Part shown: positions 26,998 to 36,383 of the stretch, one piece after another
Position numbering within the stretch: position 1 is the stretch's first letter
Layout: each line of letters opens with the position of its first letter
Program-made: the position numbers and the translations under genes
DNA from: Bradyrhizobium sp. CB1717
GTDB taxonomy: Bacteria; Pseudomonadota; Alphaproteobacteria; Rhizobiales; Xanthobacteraceae
DNA: 64,000 bases
Direction: 5' to 3'
Assembly: GCF_029714325.1 (NCBI RefSeq)
Contig: NZ_CP121666.1
Span: forward strand, 2,604,001-2,668,000
The notes under the pieces: generated by a model
Told to the model about the DNA's origin: nothing
Databases searched by the model: none
The model's input: only the letters and a program-made list of their open reading frames with translations

Positions 26998-28035
26998 ATG
27001 AAACGCTTTGCAAATCTGAAACGCCTGGGCTTCTTCACGCGGCTGCTCGACGAGGCGCCGCCGGCGGACCGCTACCGCTTCGCGGCCGAGCAGATCGTGC
27101 GCGCCGAGAGGGCCGGGCTCGATTCCGCGTGGATCGCGCAGCATCATTTTCACGAGCGCGAAGGCGGCCTGCCGTCGCCCTTCACCTTCCTCGGCTATGT
27201 CGCAGCGCAGACCTCGCGCATCCGTCTCGGCACCGGCATCGTGACGCTGCCGCTGGAGAGTGCAGTGAGGGTGGCGGAGGACGCCGCGGTGCTCGATCTC
27301 CTCTGCAACGGCCGCTTCGAGCTCGGCGTCGGCACCGGCGGCAACCCGTCCGCCTTTACCGCCTTCGGCCTCGACGGCGCCCAGCGCAACGAGATCTTTG
27401 CACGCAATCTGGACATCGTCCGCAAGGCACTGACCGGCAAGCCGCTCGACGGCGGCGACACGCTCTATCCGCAGCGGCCGCAACTGGACAAGCGCATCTG
27501 GCAGGCGACATTCTCCGTCGCCGGCGGCGCCCGCGCCGGCAAGGCCGGCGATGGCCTCCTGCTGTCGCGCACCCAGCCGCGATCCAAGGACGCGCCGAAC
27601 GCGACGCTCGCCGAGATCCAGAACCCGATCATCGACGCCTATCTCGAAGCGCTGCCGCCCGGCTGCGAGCCGCGCATCATGGCCTCGCGTAGCGTCTTCG
27701 TCGCCGACGACCATCGCGAGGCGCTGCGGCTTGCCGATGTCGGACTGCGCCGCGCGCTGCCGCAATTCATGAAGGGCGGTCACCTTCCGCCGGGTGAGAC
27801 GCTGGAGGAGATGATCACCGCGTTCGACACCCATGTCGGCGCCGCCGACGAGGTGATCGCCTCGCTCCGCACCGATGCCACGCTGGAGCGGGTGACCGAT
27901 CTGGTCTTCCAGGTGCATTCGGTCGATGCGCCGCACCCCTATGTCCTGCGCTCGATCGAGCTCGTCGCCGACAAGGTCGCGCCGGCGCTGGGCTGGACCC
28001 GGACGGCGGCCAAAGACGTTGCTCTCGCAGGCTAG
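26998..28035 (+). CDS. LLM class (luciferase-like) flavin-dependent monooxygenase
   Basis: Cytoplasmic FMN- or F420-type oxidoreductase of the bacterial luciferase superfamily, 345 residues. The N-terminal TIM-barrel start LKRLGFFTRLLDEAPPADRYRFAAEQIVRAERAGLDSAWIAQHHFHERE and the loop TSRIRLGTGIVTLPLESAVRVAEDAAVLDLLCNGRFELGVGTGG-like sequence are typical. I associate this type with the TIGRFAM group of putative FMN-dependent monooxygenases found together with Avi_7169/Avi_7170 proteins, which are the next two genes here. The substrate is unknown; oxidative removal of sulfur or carbon groups is usual for the class. Start ATG 26998 has AGGGA upstream. Confidence 0.88.
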   Translation: MKRFANLKRLGFFTRLLDEAPPADRYRFAAEQIVRAERAGLDSAWIAQHHFHEREGGLPSPFTFLGYVAAQTSRIRLGTGIVTLPLESAVRVAEDAAVLDLLCNGRFELGVGTGGNPSAFTAFGLDGAQRNEIFARNLDIVRKALTGKPLDGGDTLYPQRPQLDKRIWQATFSVAGGARAGKAGDGLLLSRTQPRSKDAPNATLAEIQNPIIDAYLEALPPGCEPRIMASRSVFVADDHREALRLADVGLRRALPQFMKGGHLPPGETLEEMITAFDTHVGAADEVIASLRTDATLERVTDLVFQVHSVDAPHPYVLRSIELVADKVAPALGWTRTAAKDVALAG

Positions 28036-28069
28036 CCGGGATGAATGTGATCGCGTTGCACGAGGCTGA

Positions 28070-28672
28070 ATGATGGCACCAAAGGATATCATCGACACGC
28101 TCGCCGGGATCGAGCCCGGCTCCACCCTGGACGCCATCCGCGCGCGTCGCCTGCAGGCGCGCGAGAACGCGCAAAAGAGCTATCTCTCGCTGTTCGAGCC
28201 GATCGACGCCGGCGATTTTTCGCTTACCGAACGCGCCGCGGTCGCGGCCTTCGTGACCGGGCTCCATGGCGAGTCGCCTGTGGCGGCCTTCTATCGTGAG
28301 AAGCTCGCCGCGAACGCAGACGGAACGGCGCTGGTCGAGGCGATCAAGTCCGAGATCGCGCGCGGCAGGACCTCGGGTCCCTATGGCGCCTTTCCGGCCG
28401 GCCCGCTGTCGGACGAGAACAAGACTGGCTTGATCTATCGCGTCAGCGCGGAACGCAAACCGCAGCTTGGCACCCGGCTGGTTGCGGCGCTCGAGCATGC
28501 GCATCTGCTGGTCTTCCGCCCGCGCGATGCCGCATCCGCCGACATGAAGGCGCTGCTGGCTGCTGGCTGGTCGACCACCGGCATCGTCACGTTCTCCCAG
28601 CTCGTTGCGTTCCTGTCGTTTCAGGTCCGCGTCGTCAGCGGCTTGCGCACGCTCGCAGCGGCAAGCGCTTAG
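28070..28672 (+). CDS. CMD domain protein, Avi_7170-like
   Basis: Cytoplasmic protein of 200 residues, all-helical, related to carboxymuconolactone decarboxylase/AhpD proteins. N-terminal IIDTLAGIEPGSTLDAIRARRLQARENAQKSYLSLF and a C-terminal helix LLAAGWSTTGIVTFSQLVAFLSFQVRVVSGL match what I remember of the Avi_7170 family. It lacks the CXXC pair of true AhpD enzymes, so it is probably a partner of the next gene product. Start is the first of two adjacent ATGs at 28070. It follows the monooxygenase by 34 bases. Confidence 0.8.
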   Translation: MMAPKDIIDTLAGIEPGSTLDAIRARRLQARENAQKSYLSLFEPIDAGDFSLTERAAVAAFVTGLHGESPVAAFYREKLAANADGTALVEAIKSEIARGRTSGPYGAFPAGPLSDENKTGLIYRVSAERKPQLGTRLVAALEHAHLLVFRPRDAASADMKALLAAGWSTTGIVTFSQLVAFLSFQVRVVSGLRTLAAASA

Positions 28673-28683
28673 GAGGTTGCATC

Positions 28684-29259
28684 ATGAGCACCATCAATCC
28701 GCCCGTCGTGTTCACCCAGGACGAGCTCGGCTGGGTCTCGTGGATCGACCCGCTGCCCGAGGCCGAGCTGACCGAGCGGCACTTCGCCGGCCTCGTCGAT
28801 CGTGCCCGCGCCAAGTCGGAATACTTTCGTCTTCTGGTGCGCGATCCTGAGGTTCTGGAGGCCCGTACCAAGACCGACAAGGACATCTTCTATAACGTTG
28901 CCGACGGCCTGCCGCGTGCCGAGCGCGAGCTCGCAGCCGCCGCGACCTCGCGCTACAACGGCTGCATCTATTGCGCCTCCGTGCATGCGCGTTTCGCCAG
29001 CACCTATTCCAAGCGCCGCGACGACGTGCAGCGGCTGCTCGACGAAGGCGTCGGGGCCGATCTCGGCGAGCGCTGGAATGCCGTGGTCAAGGCCTCCGTG
29101 GCTCTGGCCGAGACGCCGATCGCCTTCGGTCCCGACAATATCGCGGAGCTGCGCAGTGCCGGTCTCGACGATGCCGAGATTGTCGACGTCATCAACGGCG
29201 CCTCGTTCTTCAACTGGGCGAACCGGCTGATGCTGTCGCTCGGCGAGCCCTCGAAATAG
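28684..29259 (+). CDS. Alkylhydroperoxidase-domain protein, Avi_7169-like
   Basis: AhpD-like protein of 191 residues with the redox pair in RYNGCIYCASVHARF (CXXC plus His), about residues 97-107. The helix DIFYNVADGLPRAERELAAAATS precedes it and FFNWANRLMLSLG ends it. GGAGG lies upstream of ATG 28684, 11 bases after the CMD gene. It probably works with the CMD protein and the flavin monooxygenase, perhaps removing peroxides or carrying out a disulfide-linked step. The actual reaction is not known. Confidence 0.83.
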   Translation: MSTINPPVVFTQDELGWVSWIDPLPEAELTERHFAGLVDRARAKSEYFRLLVRDPEVLEARTKTDKDIFYNVADGLPRAERELAAAATSRYNGCIYCASVHARFASTYSKRRDDVQRLLDEGVGADLGERWNAVVKASVALAETPIAFGPDNIAELRSAGLDDAEIVDVINGASFFNWANRLMLSLGEPSK

Positions 29260-29317
29260 GCAATCTCACCGGCACAAGAATTGCTGCTTGTATCAACTAA
29301 AGTGGATGGAGCCGTGC

Positions 29318-30475
29318 ATGAGCAACATCGATCGTCGTACCCTGGTCAAGGGCTCGCTCGCCGCCATGATGGCGGGGGCGGCCTTCTCGCGTAGCGCGTT
29401 TGCGCAATCCTCCGAGCCGATCCTGCTCGGCGTCAGCGGCCCCCTGACCGGGCCGAACGCGCAATATGGCACGCAGTGGAAGCAGGGTTTTGACCTCGCG
29501 CTCGACGAGATCCAGGCGGCCGGCGGCATCAATGGCCGCAAGCTCGCTTATCAATTCGAGGACAGCCAGAGCGATCCGCGCCAGTCGGTGGCGATCGCCC
29601 AAAAGTTCGTTTCCAATCCCGCCATCGTGCTGGAGCTCGGCGATTTTTCCAGCCCCGCGTCGATGGCGGCTTCGCCGATCTACCAGCGCGCGGGCCTCGT
29701 GCAGTTCGGTTTCACCAATTCGCATCCCGACTTCACCAAGGGTGGCGACTTCATGTGGAGCACGTCGGTCAGCCAGGCCGACGAGCAGCCGCTGCTGGCG
29801 TCCTACGCGGTGAGGCGCCTCAAGCTGAAGAAGCTCGCGGTGCTGCACCTCAACACCGATTGGGGCCGCACCAGCCGCGACTATTTCGTCAACGCCGCCA
29901 AAGAATACGGCGCGGAGATTGCGGTCACCGAAGGCTACATCGCGGAAGAGCGCGACTTCCGCTCCACGCTGGTGCGCGTACGCGATGCCAATCCCGACGG
30001 ACTGATCCTGATCTCCTATTATTCGGACGGCGCATTGATCGCGCGCCAGGCGCGGCAGGTCGGATTGAAGCAGGTGATCTGCGCCGCCAGCTCGGTCTAC
30101 TCGCCGAAATTTCTGGAGCTCGGCGGTGAGGCGGTCGAGGACGTTCACGTCGGCACGCGCTATTTTCCGGAAGACCCGCGGCCGGAAGTGCAGAAGTTCA
30201 TTTCCGGCTTCAAGAGGAAGTACAACGGGCTGGAGCCCGACGCCTTCAACGCCTACGCCTACGACGCGATGAACATGGCGGCCGCGGTGGTGAGGATCGG
30301 CGGCACCGATCGCAAGGCGATCCGCGAGGCCTTCACCAAGGTGAAGGACGTCCCGAGCGTCATCTTTGGCACCGCGACGTTCGACGTCGCGACCCGACGC
30401 GTCAAAGGCGCCATGAACGCGGAGCTCGTCGTGCGCAAGGGCCAGTTCGCGCTCTGGGACGGCAAGCCGACCTGA
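29318..30475 (+). CDS. Branched-chain amino acid-type ABC transporter binding protein
   Basis: Periplasmic receptor of the Peripla_BP_6 class (LivK-like), 385 residues from MSNIDRRTLVKG at 29318; a frame from 29288 adds a weak leader. A twin-arginine signal (DRRTLVKGSLAAMMAGAAF) ends after FAQ. The mature part begins PILLGVSGPLTGPNAQYGTQWKQGFDLALDEI, the class hallmark, with NTDWGRTSRDYF in the middle. Ligands of this class range from branched-chain amino acids to amides and aromatic acids; here it is probably the substrate of the flavin monooxygenase cluster. Confidence 0.92.
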   Translation: MSNIDRRTLVKGSLAAMMAGAAFSRSAFAQSSEPILLGVSGPLTGPNAQYGTQWKQGFDLALDEIQAAGGINGRKLAYQFEDSQSDPRQSVAIAQKFVSNPAIVLELGDFSSPASMAASPIYQRAGLVQFGFTNSHPDFTKGGDFMWSTSVSQADEQPLLASYAVRRLKLKKLAVLHLNTDWGRTSRDYFVNAAKEYGAEIAVTEGYIAEERDFRSTLVRVRDANPDGLILISYYSDGALIARQARQVGLKQVICAASSVYSPKFLELGGEAVEDVHVGTRYFPEDPRPEVQKFISGFKRKYNGLEPDAFNAYAYDAMNMAAAVVRIGGTDRKAIREAFTKVKDVPSVIFGTATFDVATRRVKGAMNAELVVRKGQFALWDGKPT

Positions 30476-30481
30476 CCTGAT

Positions 30482-30503
30482 GGCCGGAGCGGGGGCTCCG
30501 GCC
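30482..30503 (+). terminator. Attenuator-like hairpin between the binding-protein and permease genes
   Basis: A perfect 9-bp stem (GGCCGGAGC/GCTCCGGCC) with a GGGG loop begins 6 bases after the binding-protein stop and is followed by the pyrimidine-rich GCTTTCCTCTCTT. This position is usual for hairpins that keep receptor mRNA more abundant than permease mRNA. Confidence 0.65.
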
Positions 30504-30531
30504 GCTTTCCTCTCTTCGCGGTGATATCAGC

Positions 30532-32355
30532 GTGTCTTCCTGGCTCGACTACACGATCAACGGGCTGATCGTCGGCAATGTCTACGCCCTCGTGGCGGTC
30601 GGGCTCGCGCTGATCTTCGGCGTCAGCCGGCTGATCAACTTCGCGCAAGGTTCGATCTATCTGGTCGGCGCCTATATCGGCTGGGTCGCGGTGGTGCAGC
30701 TGCATACGCCGCTGCCGCTCACCATCATCGTGGTGGCGGCGGCCGCGGCGGTGGTCGGCCTGATCATCGAGCGGTTCGGCCTGCGTCCACTGCAGAACTC
30801 GGTGCGCATCGCGCCGCTGCTGGCGACCATCGGCATCAGCTTCGTGCTCGATCAGCTTGTGATGCTGACCTTCTCGCCCAATCCGCGCGCGCTGCCGAGC
30901 CAGCTGCCGGATGTTCGCTTCCAGGTCGGCGGCGGCACCATCGGTCCGCTCGATCTCTTGATCGCCGGCGTCGGCCTCACCAGTGCGCTCTTGCTGTTCG
31001 TGTTCCTGCGCTACAGCAAGCTGGGCTGGGCCGTGCGCGCCGCCTCGCAGGACCGCGACGCCGCGATGCAGATGGGCGTCGACGTCAACCGCGTCAATCA
31101 GGCGGTGTTCGGCATCGCCGCCGCGCTCGGCGGCGTCTCCGGCATGCTGGTCGGCATGTACTACAACCAGATCGACACCGCGATGAGCCTGCAGGCGACG
31201 CTGAAGGGCGTCGTCGCCGAGGTCGTCGGCGGCGCCGGCAATGTGCCGGGCGCCGTGATCGGCAGCCTGCTGCTGGGATTGGTCGAAAGCTACGGCGTCG
31301 CCGTGTTCGGCACCAGCTATCGCAATCTGTTCGCGTTCCTGCTCTTGGTCGTCGTGCTGGTGCTGCGGCCGAACGGCCTCTTCGCCAGCGCGCGGCAGGC
31401 GCCGCCCGAGCCGCTCACCGGCACCTTCATCGCGCCGAGCCGCCCCGTGCGCATTCCGCGCTGGGCCCTGGCTGTCGCCGCCGTCGGCTTTGCGATCCTG
31501 CCGTTCTTCCCGGTGTCCTTCTACGTGCTCCAGACCCTGATCAATGCCTGGCTGCTCGGCATGCTCGCGCTCAGCCTGACGCTGGTTGCGGGCACGGTGG
31601 GGCAGGTCTCGCTCGGACATGCCGCGCTGCTTGCGATCGGCGCTTATACGTCGGCGCTGCTGTCGCTGACACTCTCCGTCCCTGTCGGCCTGGCCGTGAT
31701 CGGCGGCGGCCTGATGAGCGCCGCGCTCGGCACGCTGCTGATCTCGCCGTCCTTCCGCCTGCGCGGGCATTATGTTTCGATCGCCACCCTTGCCATCGGC
31801 GAGATCGTGTCGCTGGTGATCCTGAACTGGGAAAGCGTGACGCGCGGTCCGATCGGCATTTCCGGCATCCCGCCGCTGTCGCTGTTCGGCTACGACCTGA
31901 TCAGCCCGTCCTCGATCTACTGGTTCAGTTTTGCGGTGATGACCGTGCTGGCGCTGCTGCAAGGACGCCTGCTGGGCTCGCATCTCGGCCGTAGCTTCCG
32001 TGCCATCCGCGACGACGACATTGCCGCGCGCGCCTATGGGCTCAGCCTCAATCGATACAAATCGCTGGCCTTCATCTTCGGCGGTTTTGCCGCCGGCGTC
32101 AGCGGCGGCATCGCCGCGCATCTCTACTCCTACATCAACCACGAGACCTTCAACACGCAACAATCGATCCTGGCGCTGACCGTCGTCATCCTCGGCGGTC
32201 TCGGCAATGTGGTCGGCGCGATCGTCGGGGCAGTGGCGCTGGTCGGGCTGCCTGAGGTGTTCCGGATCGCGGCGGAGTATCGCATCCTGATCTACGGCAT
32301 CGTGCTCTTGCTGCTGGTGCGGTTCAGGCCGCAGGGCCTGTTGGGGACGATCTGA
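30532..32355 (+). CDS. Fused LivH-LivM branched-chain-type ABC permease
   Basis: Both membrane subunits of a LIV-type importer in one chain of 607 residues. Residues 1 to about 290 are LivH-like ([39 protein letters not shown] ... [17 protein letters not shown]). A linker rich in proline ([21 protein letters not shown]) leads to the LivM-like half ([32 protein letters not shown] ... [24 protein letters not shown] ... [13 protein letters not shown]). Start GTG 30532. The stop overlaps the next ATG by one base (TGATG). Confidence 0.93.
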   Translation: MSSWLDYTINGLIVGNVYALVAVGLALIFGVSRLINFAQGSIYLVGAYIGWVAVVQLHTPLPLTIIVVAAAAAVVGLIIERFGLRPLQNSVRIAPLLATIGISFVLDQLVMLTFSPNPRALPSQLPDVRFQVGGGTIGPLDLLIAGVGLTSALLLFVFLRYSKLGWAVRAASQDRDAAMQMGVDVNRVNQAVFGIAAALGGVSGMLVGMYYNQIDTAMSLQATLKGVVAEVVGGAGNVPGAVIGSLLLGLVESYGVAVFGTSYRNLFAFLLLVVVLVLRPNGLFASARQAPPEPLTGTFIAPSRPVRIPRWALAVAAVGFAILPFFPVSFYVLQTLINAWLLGMLALSLTLVAGTVGQVSLGHAALLAIGAYTSALLSLTLSVPVGLAVIGGGLMSAALGTLLISPSFRLRGHYVSIATLAIGEIVSLVILNWESVTRGPIGISGIPPLSLFGYDLISPSSIYWFSFAVMTVLALLQGRLLGSHLGRSFRAIRDDDIAARAYGLSLNRYKSLAFIFGGFAAGVSGGIAAHLYSYINHETFNTQQSILALTVVILGGLGNVVGAIVGAVALVGLPEVFRIAAEYRILIYGIVLLLLVRFRPQGLLGTI

Positions 32356-33203
32356 TGGCGGAGCAGCACAATCCCATGCTGTCTCTGCGCGGGCTGACGC
32401 GCCGCTTCGGTGGCCTGACCGCCGTCGACGCCATCGATCTCGACCTCGCCAGGGGCGAACTGATCAGCATCATCGGCCCGAACGGCGCCGGCAAGACGAC
32501 GCTGTTCAATCTCGTGACCGGGCTCGATCGGCCGGATGCAGGTACTGTGAGCTTCGAGGGCCAGGACATCACCGGCCTGTCGCCGGAGCGACTTGCGGGC
32601 CAAGGCATCGCGCGCACCTTTCAGCTCGGCCGCGTCTTCGGCAATCTCAGCGTCATGGACAATGTCCTGATCGGCGCCCACACGCGGCTGCGCGCCGTGA
32701 AGCCGGCGGTGCCGGTGATCGGCCCGCTGCTCGAACTGGGCCTGGCGCTGCTGCGCCCGGCCAGCGTCAAGGCGGAAGAGGAGCGGCTGCGCGAGGAGGT
32801 GAGGGCCATCCTCGCCCGCTTCGGCGAGCGGCTGCTGCCGCGCATCGACCAGCCTGCCTATAGCCTGTCTTACGCCAATCGGCGCCGCGTCGAGATCGCG
32901 CGTGCTCTGGCGCTGAAGCCGCGCCTTTTGCTGCTCGACGAGCCGACCGCCGGCATGAATCCGACCGAGACCGCGGAGATGCAGGCACTGGTCGCCGAGC
33001 TGAAGGCGGAAGGGCTGACCATCCTCCTGATCGAGCACAAGCTGGAGATGGTGATGCGCCTGTCCGACCGTGTCATCGTCATGGACGAGGGCAAGAAGAT
33101 CGCGGAAGGACCGGGCGAACAGGTGCGAACCGATCCCAAGGTGATCGAGGCCTATCTCGGCCACGGGCTATCAGGGACGGCGGAGCAGGAGAGTGCGGCA
33201 TGA
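32355..33203 (+). CDS. Branched-chain-type ABC transporter ATPase, LivG-like
   Basis: ATPase of 282 residues. Walker A GPNGAGKTT, Walker B LLLLDEPTAGMNPTE and H-loop LIEHKLEMVM are intact; the signature is YSLSYANRRRVEIARAL, in keeping with LivG proteins where LSGGQ is replaced. It carries the LivG-type insertion after the Q-loop (FQLGRVFGNLSVMDNVLIG ...). It overlaps the permease by one base and the next ATPase gene by four. Confidence 0.94.
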   Translation: MAEQHNPMLSLRGLTRRFGGLTAVDAIDLDLARGELISIIGPNGAGKTTLFNLVTGLDRPDAGTVSFEGQDITGLSPERLAGQGIARTFQLGRVFGNLSVMDNVLIGAHTRLRAVKPAVPVIGPLLELGLALLRPASVKAEEERLREEVRAILARFGERLLPRIDQPAYSLSYANRRRVEIARALALKPRLLLLDEPTAGMNPTETAEMQALVAELKAEGLTILLIEHKLEMVMRLSDRVIVMDEGKKIAEGPGEQVRTDPKVIEAYLGHGLSGTAEQESAA

Positions 33204-33940
33204 CGGCGAACGTCCCCGAACCGCTGCTGGCGCTATCGAACGTCAACACCTTCTACGGCCAAGCCCAGGTGCATTTCGACCTCTCGATCACGGTCGCGCG
33301 CGGCCACATCGTCTGCCTGCTCGGCGGCAACGCCAGCGGCAAGTCGACGACGATGAAGATCATCCTCGGTCTGGTCAAACCGCGCTCGGGCGAGGTGACG
33401 TTCGACGGCGCCTCGCTGATCGGGCTTTCCACGCCGCAGATCGTTCGCCGCGGCATCGCCTCGGTGCCGGAGGCGCGGCGGCTGTTCGCAGACATGAGCG
33501 TGCGCGAGAACATTTTGATGGGCGCCTTCGTGCGCAACGACCGCGACGCGGTGGCGCAGGATCTCGACAGGATGCTGACGCTGTTCCCCAAGCTCGGCCA
33601 GCGGCTGTCGCAGCGCGCAGGCTCCTTGTCCGGCGGCGAGCAGCAGATGGTCGCCATGGCGCGGGCGCTGATGAGCCGGCCCCGTATGATCGTGATGGAC
33701 GAGCCGACCATGGGCCTGTCGCCGCTCTATGTCGACCGAGTGCTGGAGCTGATCCGCACCATCAACCAGGAGGGCGTCTCGGTGTTTATGGTCGAGCAGA
33801 ACGCCAGCCTCGCGCTGGAGATCGCGCATGAAGCCTATGTGCTGCAGACCGGCAAGATCGTGCTGTCGGGCGCGGCGCGGGCGCTGAAGGACGATCCGCG
33901 CGTGCGCGACGCCTATCTCGGCGGCTCCGAGGCGGCGTAG
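33200..33940 (+). CDS. Branched-chain-type ABC transporter ATPase, LivF-like
   Basis: Second ATPase of the LIV-type importer, 246 residues. Walker A is GGNASGKST (Asn-Ala where LivF usually has Asn-Gly-Ala), the signature LSGGEQQMVAMARALM, Walker B MIVMDEPTMGLSPL and H-loop FMVEQNASLALEIAHEAYVLQ. ATG 33200 overlaps the LivG stop (ATGA). It is the last gene of the cluster and ends 4 bases before the convergent HerA-like gene. Confidence 0.94.
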   Translation: MTANVPEPLLALSNVNTFYGQAQVHFDLSITVARGHIVCLLGGNASGKSTTMKIILGLVKPRSGEVTFDGASLIGLSTPQIVRRGIASVPEARRLFADMSVRENILMGAFVRNDRDAVAQDLDRMLTLFPKLGQRLSQRAGSLSGGEQQMVAMARALMSRPRMIVMDEPTMGLSPLYVDRVLELIRTINQEGVSVFMVEQNASLALEIAHEAYVLQTGKIVLSGAARALKDDPRVRDAYLGGSEAA

Positions 33941-33944
33941 CGCT

Positions 33945-35459
33945 TTAGGCCGAAGCCGCGCTCGGCGCCGGCTCCGCCGGCAGATCGTCGCCATTGGGAT
34001 CGCCGGGCGCGGTCGCCCAGGCCAATTCCACCAGCGTCACGATCCTGCGGCCGCCGCCGTCGAGCTGGACGACGATGAGACCCTGCTCCTCCATATAACC
34101 GAGCAGGCGCTGCGCGCGGCGCAGCGAGTGTGAACCATAAGCCCGCGCGATCGCGGCATCGCCGGGGCAGGGCCAGCCTTCCTTCGCCGCGCGCGCGATC
34201 ATCATGAACACGCCCTGCATGTCGTCGGGCAGGATCGAGGCGCGCAGCGACACGTCCTGCCAGGCGTCGTCTTCAGTGAGATCGGTACCGACGCCGGCGC
34301 GCGCATGCGTCAGCATGCGGCGGAATTCGTTGAGATCGGGCACTGCTGCCCCTAAGCCCTCGATGCGGCAGCGGACCACGAATTCCTGATACAGCACGCC
34401 GATGGCGCGGAAGCCGGCGTCGGGCTCGGCCAGCACGGCCCGCAGGGTACGATCGACGCGCTCGCGCCGCTCGGCGAGTTCTTCGGCGCTGACGGACACC
34501 TCGATCGGCTCCGCGCGCACGTCCGGCACGGCAGCCGCCTTCGCGGCGCGGAGCTGCTCGAGCAGGTCGGGCGCAGGCCGGCGCTGCGGCCGGCTGGCAT
34601 CGGGCGGCGGCGCGGCCAGGATCACGGCGCGCGCATCCTCCAGCATTGCCCCCGGCAGCGGCATCAGCCGCGGCGTGGAATTGCGCGGCTGGGTGTCGGT
34701 CGCGCCGATGTTCAGACGTAGCGGACGGCGCGACAGCGCAGGTCCCAGCGCCATGAACTGGCCGCGTTCGAGATCGCGAAAGGCTTCGGCCTGCCGCCGC
34801 TCCATGCCGAGCAGATCGGCGGCGCGCGCCATGTCGATGTCGAGGAAGGTGCGGCCCATCAGGAAGTTGGAGGCTTCGGCCGCGACGTTCTTGGCGAGCT
34901 TGGCGAGGCGCTGGGTCGCGATGATGCCGGCGAGCCCGCGCTTGCGGCCGCGGCACATCAAATTGGTCATGGCGCCGAGCGAGAGCTTTCGCGCCTCGTC
35001 CGAGACTTCGCCCGCGACCGCCGGCGCGAACAGCTGCGCCTCGTCGACCACCACCAGCATCGGGTACCAATGATCGCGGTCGACATCGAACATCCCGCCG
35101 AGAAAGGCCGCGGCGCGCCGCATCTGGTTCTCGGCATCCAGCCCTTCGAGATTGAGCACGGTGGAGACGCGATGCAGCCGCGCGCGCTCGCCGGCAACCT
35201 GGAGGCCGCGCTCGGTGTGGTCCTCGGCGTCGATCACGAGATGGCCGAAGCGCTCGGCCAGCGTGACGAAATCGCCTTCGGGATCGATGATGGCCTGCTG
35301 CACCCAGGGCGCGCTCTGCTCCAGCAGCCGCCGCAACAGATGCGACTTGCCGGAGCCCGAATTGCCCTGCACCAGGAGACGGGTCGCCAGCAGTTCCTCG
35401 AGGTCCATGGCCGCCGCGGCGCCTGCCGTGGTCTGCCCCATCTCGATCGCAACCGTCAT
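33945..35459 (-). CDS. HerA-like (DUF87) ATP-binding protein with C-terminal winged helix
   Basis: FtsK/HerA-superfamily ATPase of 504 residues. Walker A GNSGSGKSHLLRRLLEQ is at about residues 32-48, Walker B MLVVVDEAQLFAPA near 134, and a basic segment CRGRKRGLAGIIATQRLAKLA follows, as in HerA sensor/arginine-finger regions. After a proline-rich linker the C-terminal third (AIARAYGSHSLRRAQRLLGYMEEQGLIVVQLDGGGRRI) looks like a winged helix. No NurA nuclease or defence partner is next to it. Role unknown: DNA translocation in repair, plasmid or phage response are all possible. Confidence 0.82.
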   Translation of the reverse strand: MTVAIEMGQTTAGAAAAMDLEELLATRLLVQGNSGSGKSHLLRRLLEQSAPWVQQAIIDPEGDFVTLAERFGHLVIDAEDHTERGLQVAGERARLHRVSTVLNLEGLDAENQMRRAAAFLGGMFDVDRDHWYPMLVVVDEAQLFAPAVAGEVSDEARKLSLGAMTNLMCRGRKRGLAGIIATQRLAKLAKNVAAEASNFLMGRTFLDIDMARAADLLGMERRQAEAFRDLERGQFMALGPALSRRPLRLNIGATDTQPRNSTPRLMPLPGAMLEDARAVILAAPPPDASRPQRRPAPDLLEQLRAAKAAAVPDVRAEPIEVSVSAEELAERRERVDRTLRAVLAEPDAGFRAIGVLYQEFVVRCRIEGLGAAVPDLNEFRRMLTHARAGVGTDLTEDDAWQDVSLRASILPDDMQGVFMMIARAAKEGWPCPGDAAIARAYGSHSLRRAQRLLGYMEEQGLIVVQLDGGGRRIVTLVELAWATAPGDPNGDDLPAEPAPSAASA

Positions 35460-35564
35460 GTCCCCGACTCAAGTCCCCATCATCCGCGGACAGGGGCTTA
35501 TCAATCCCGCCGCGGCGCGTCGAGCGCTGCAGCGCGAATCAGGCCGCGTTGCCCACGGCGGCGT

Positions 35565-36383
35565 TCAGGCGTGATTCGAGAGACGTAGAAGTGCGGGCCG
35601 GTAGGGCGCCTGCGGGTCGTCGTCCTCGTTCTCCGGAATCGCGCAGGAGCCGAACTCCTGCCTGATCCGCTCGATCTCGGCGATGCGCGCATGCAGCCGC
35701 TGCAAATGTTCAGGCGACCGCGCCCGCCAGAACCGGAATGTGTCGGCCGTGAGCGGCAGGAACGCCGTTCCGAACAATGTCGGCTCGGGAACGACGGTGC
35801 GTCCGAGCAGCAGGAACCGCTCGGCGCCGGAGACGACAAGGGTCGCATAACCGCGATTGCCGATCCGCCTGATCCCGTTCAGCGACCATTCGGCGAGCTT
35901 GCTGAAATACGGCTCCTCGCGCCAGCGATCGGGACAATCGTCATCGACGGTGACGTTGACGGCGTCCTGGCTGAAATGCACCACGATGCCCGACTTCGCC
36001 GGAAACCAGTCGTCGTCGAGATGGCCCTGCAGCCAGGCGCAGACGAAGGACCGGCACATCTGCGGACGGCGCTCGTAGATCGTGCATCCGGTCCCGGCCT
36101 GCCAATGCCGGCACAGCTGGTTCACCGGCTTGTCGACGCCGGCCACTTCGAGGATGTCGCAGCAGGCGTTGCACGATCCGCATTGCCGCGCGGGCATTGT
36201 GGTCTTGGGCAGGCCGGTCGCACGAAAGCCCTGGCCGTCGCGGACCAGCAGCTTCTGCTTCTCCAGCGCCGTCAGCGCACGTTCGATCTTGAGACGGGAC
36301 AGCCCGGTGGCGTCGATCACGCCCTTCATCGTCGTCGCGCCCGCCTCCACCGCGCGGACGACGCTCAGCATCGCCTGGTCCAT
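35565..36383 (-). CDS. YkgJ family cysteine-cluster protein with N-terminal winged helix
   Basis: Protein of 272 residues from MDQAMLSVVRAVE at 36383; the frame can extend to a TTG at 36413. Residues 1-60 form a small winged helix (TTMKGVIDATGLSRLKIERALTALEKQKLLVRDGQGF). The metal-binding YkgJ motif follows: CGSCNACCD near residue 68, then C in NQLCRHW, GCTIYERRPQMCRSFVC. These cysteines probably bind zinc or an Fe-S cluster. The joining of a DNA-binding-like domain to the cluster suggests a sensor, but the function is not known. Confidence 0.82.
   Translation of the reverse strand: MDQAMLSVVRAVEAGATTMKGVIDATGLSRLKIERALTALEKQKLLVRDGQGFRATGLPKTTMPARQCGSCNACCDILEVAGVDKPVNQLCRHWQAGTGCTIYERRPQMCRSFVCAWLQGHLDDDWFPAKSGIVVHFSQDAVNVTVDDDCPDRWREEPYFSKLAEWSLNGIRRIGNRGYATLVVSGAERFLLLGRTVVPEPTLFGTAFLPLTADTFRFWRARSPEHLQRLHARIAEIERIRQEFGSCAIPENEDDDPQAPYRPALLRLSNHA

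Noticed and set aside
25927..28137. Open frame of 736 codons on the minus strand
   Set aside because: Antisense of the NlpA-type and monooxygenase genes, which have clear families, signals and ribosome sites.
30259..32163. Open frame of 634 codons on the minus strand
   Set aside because: Antisense of the fused permease gene; low-complexity His/Arg/Asp/Gln composition.
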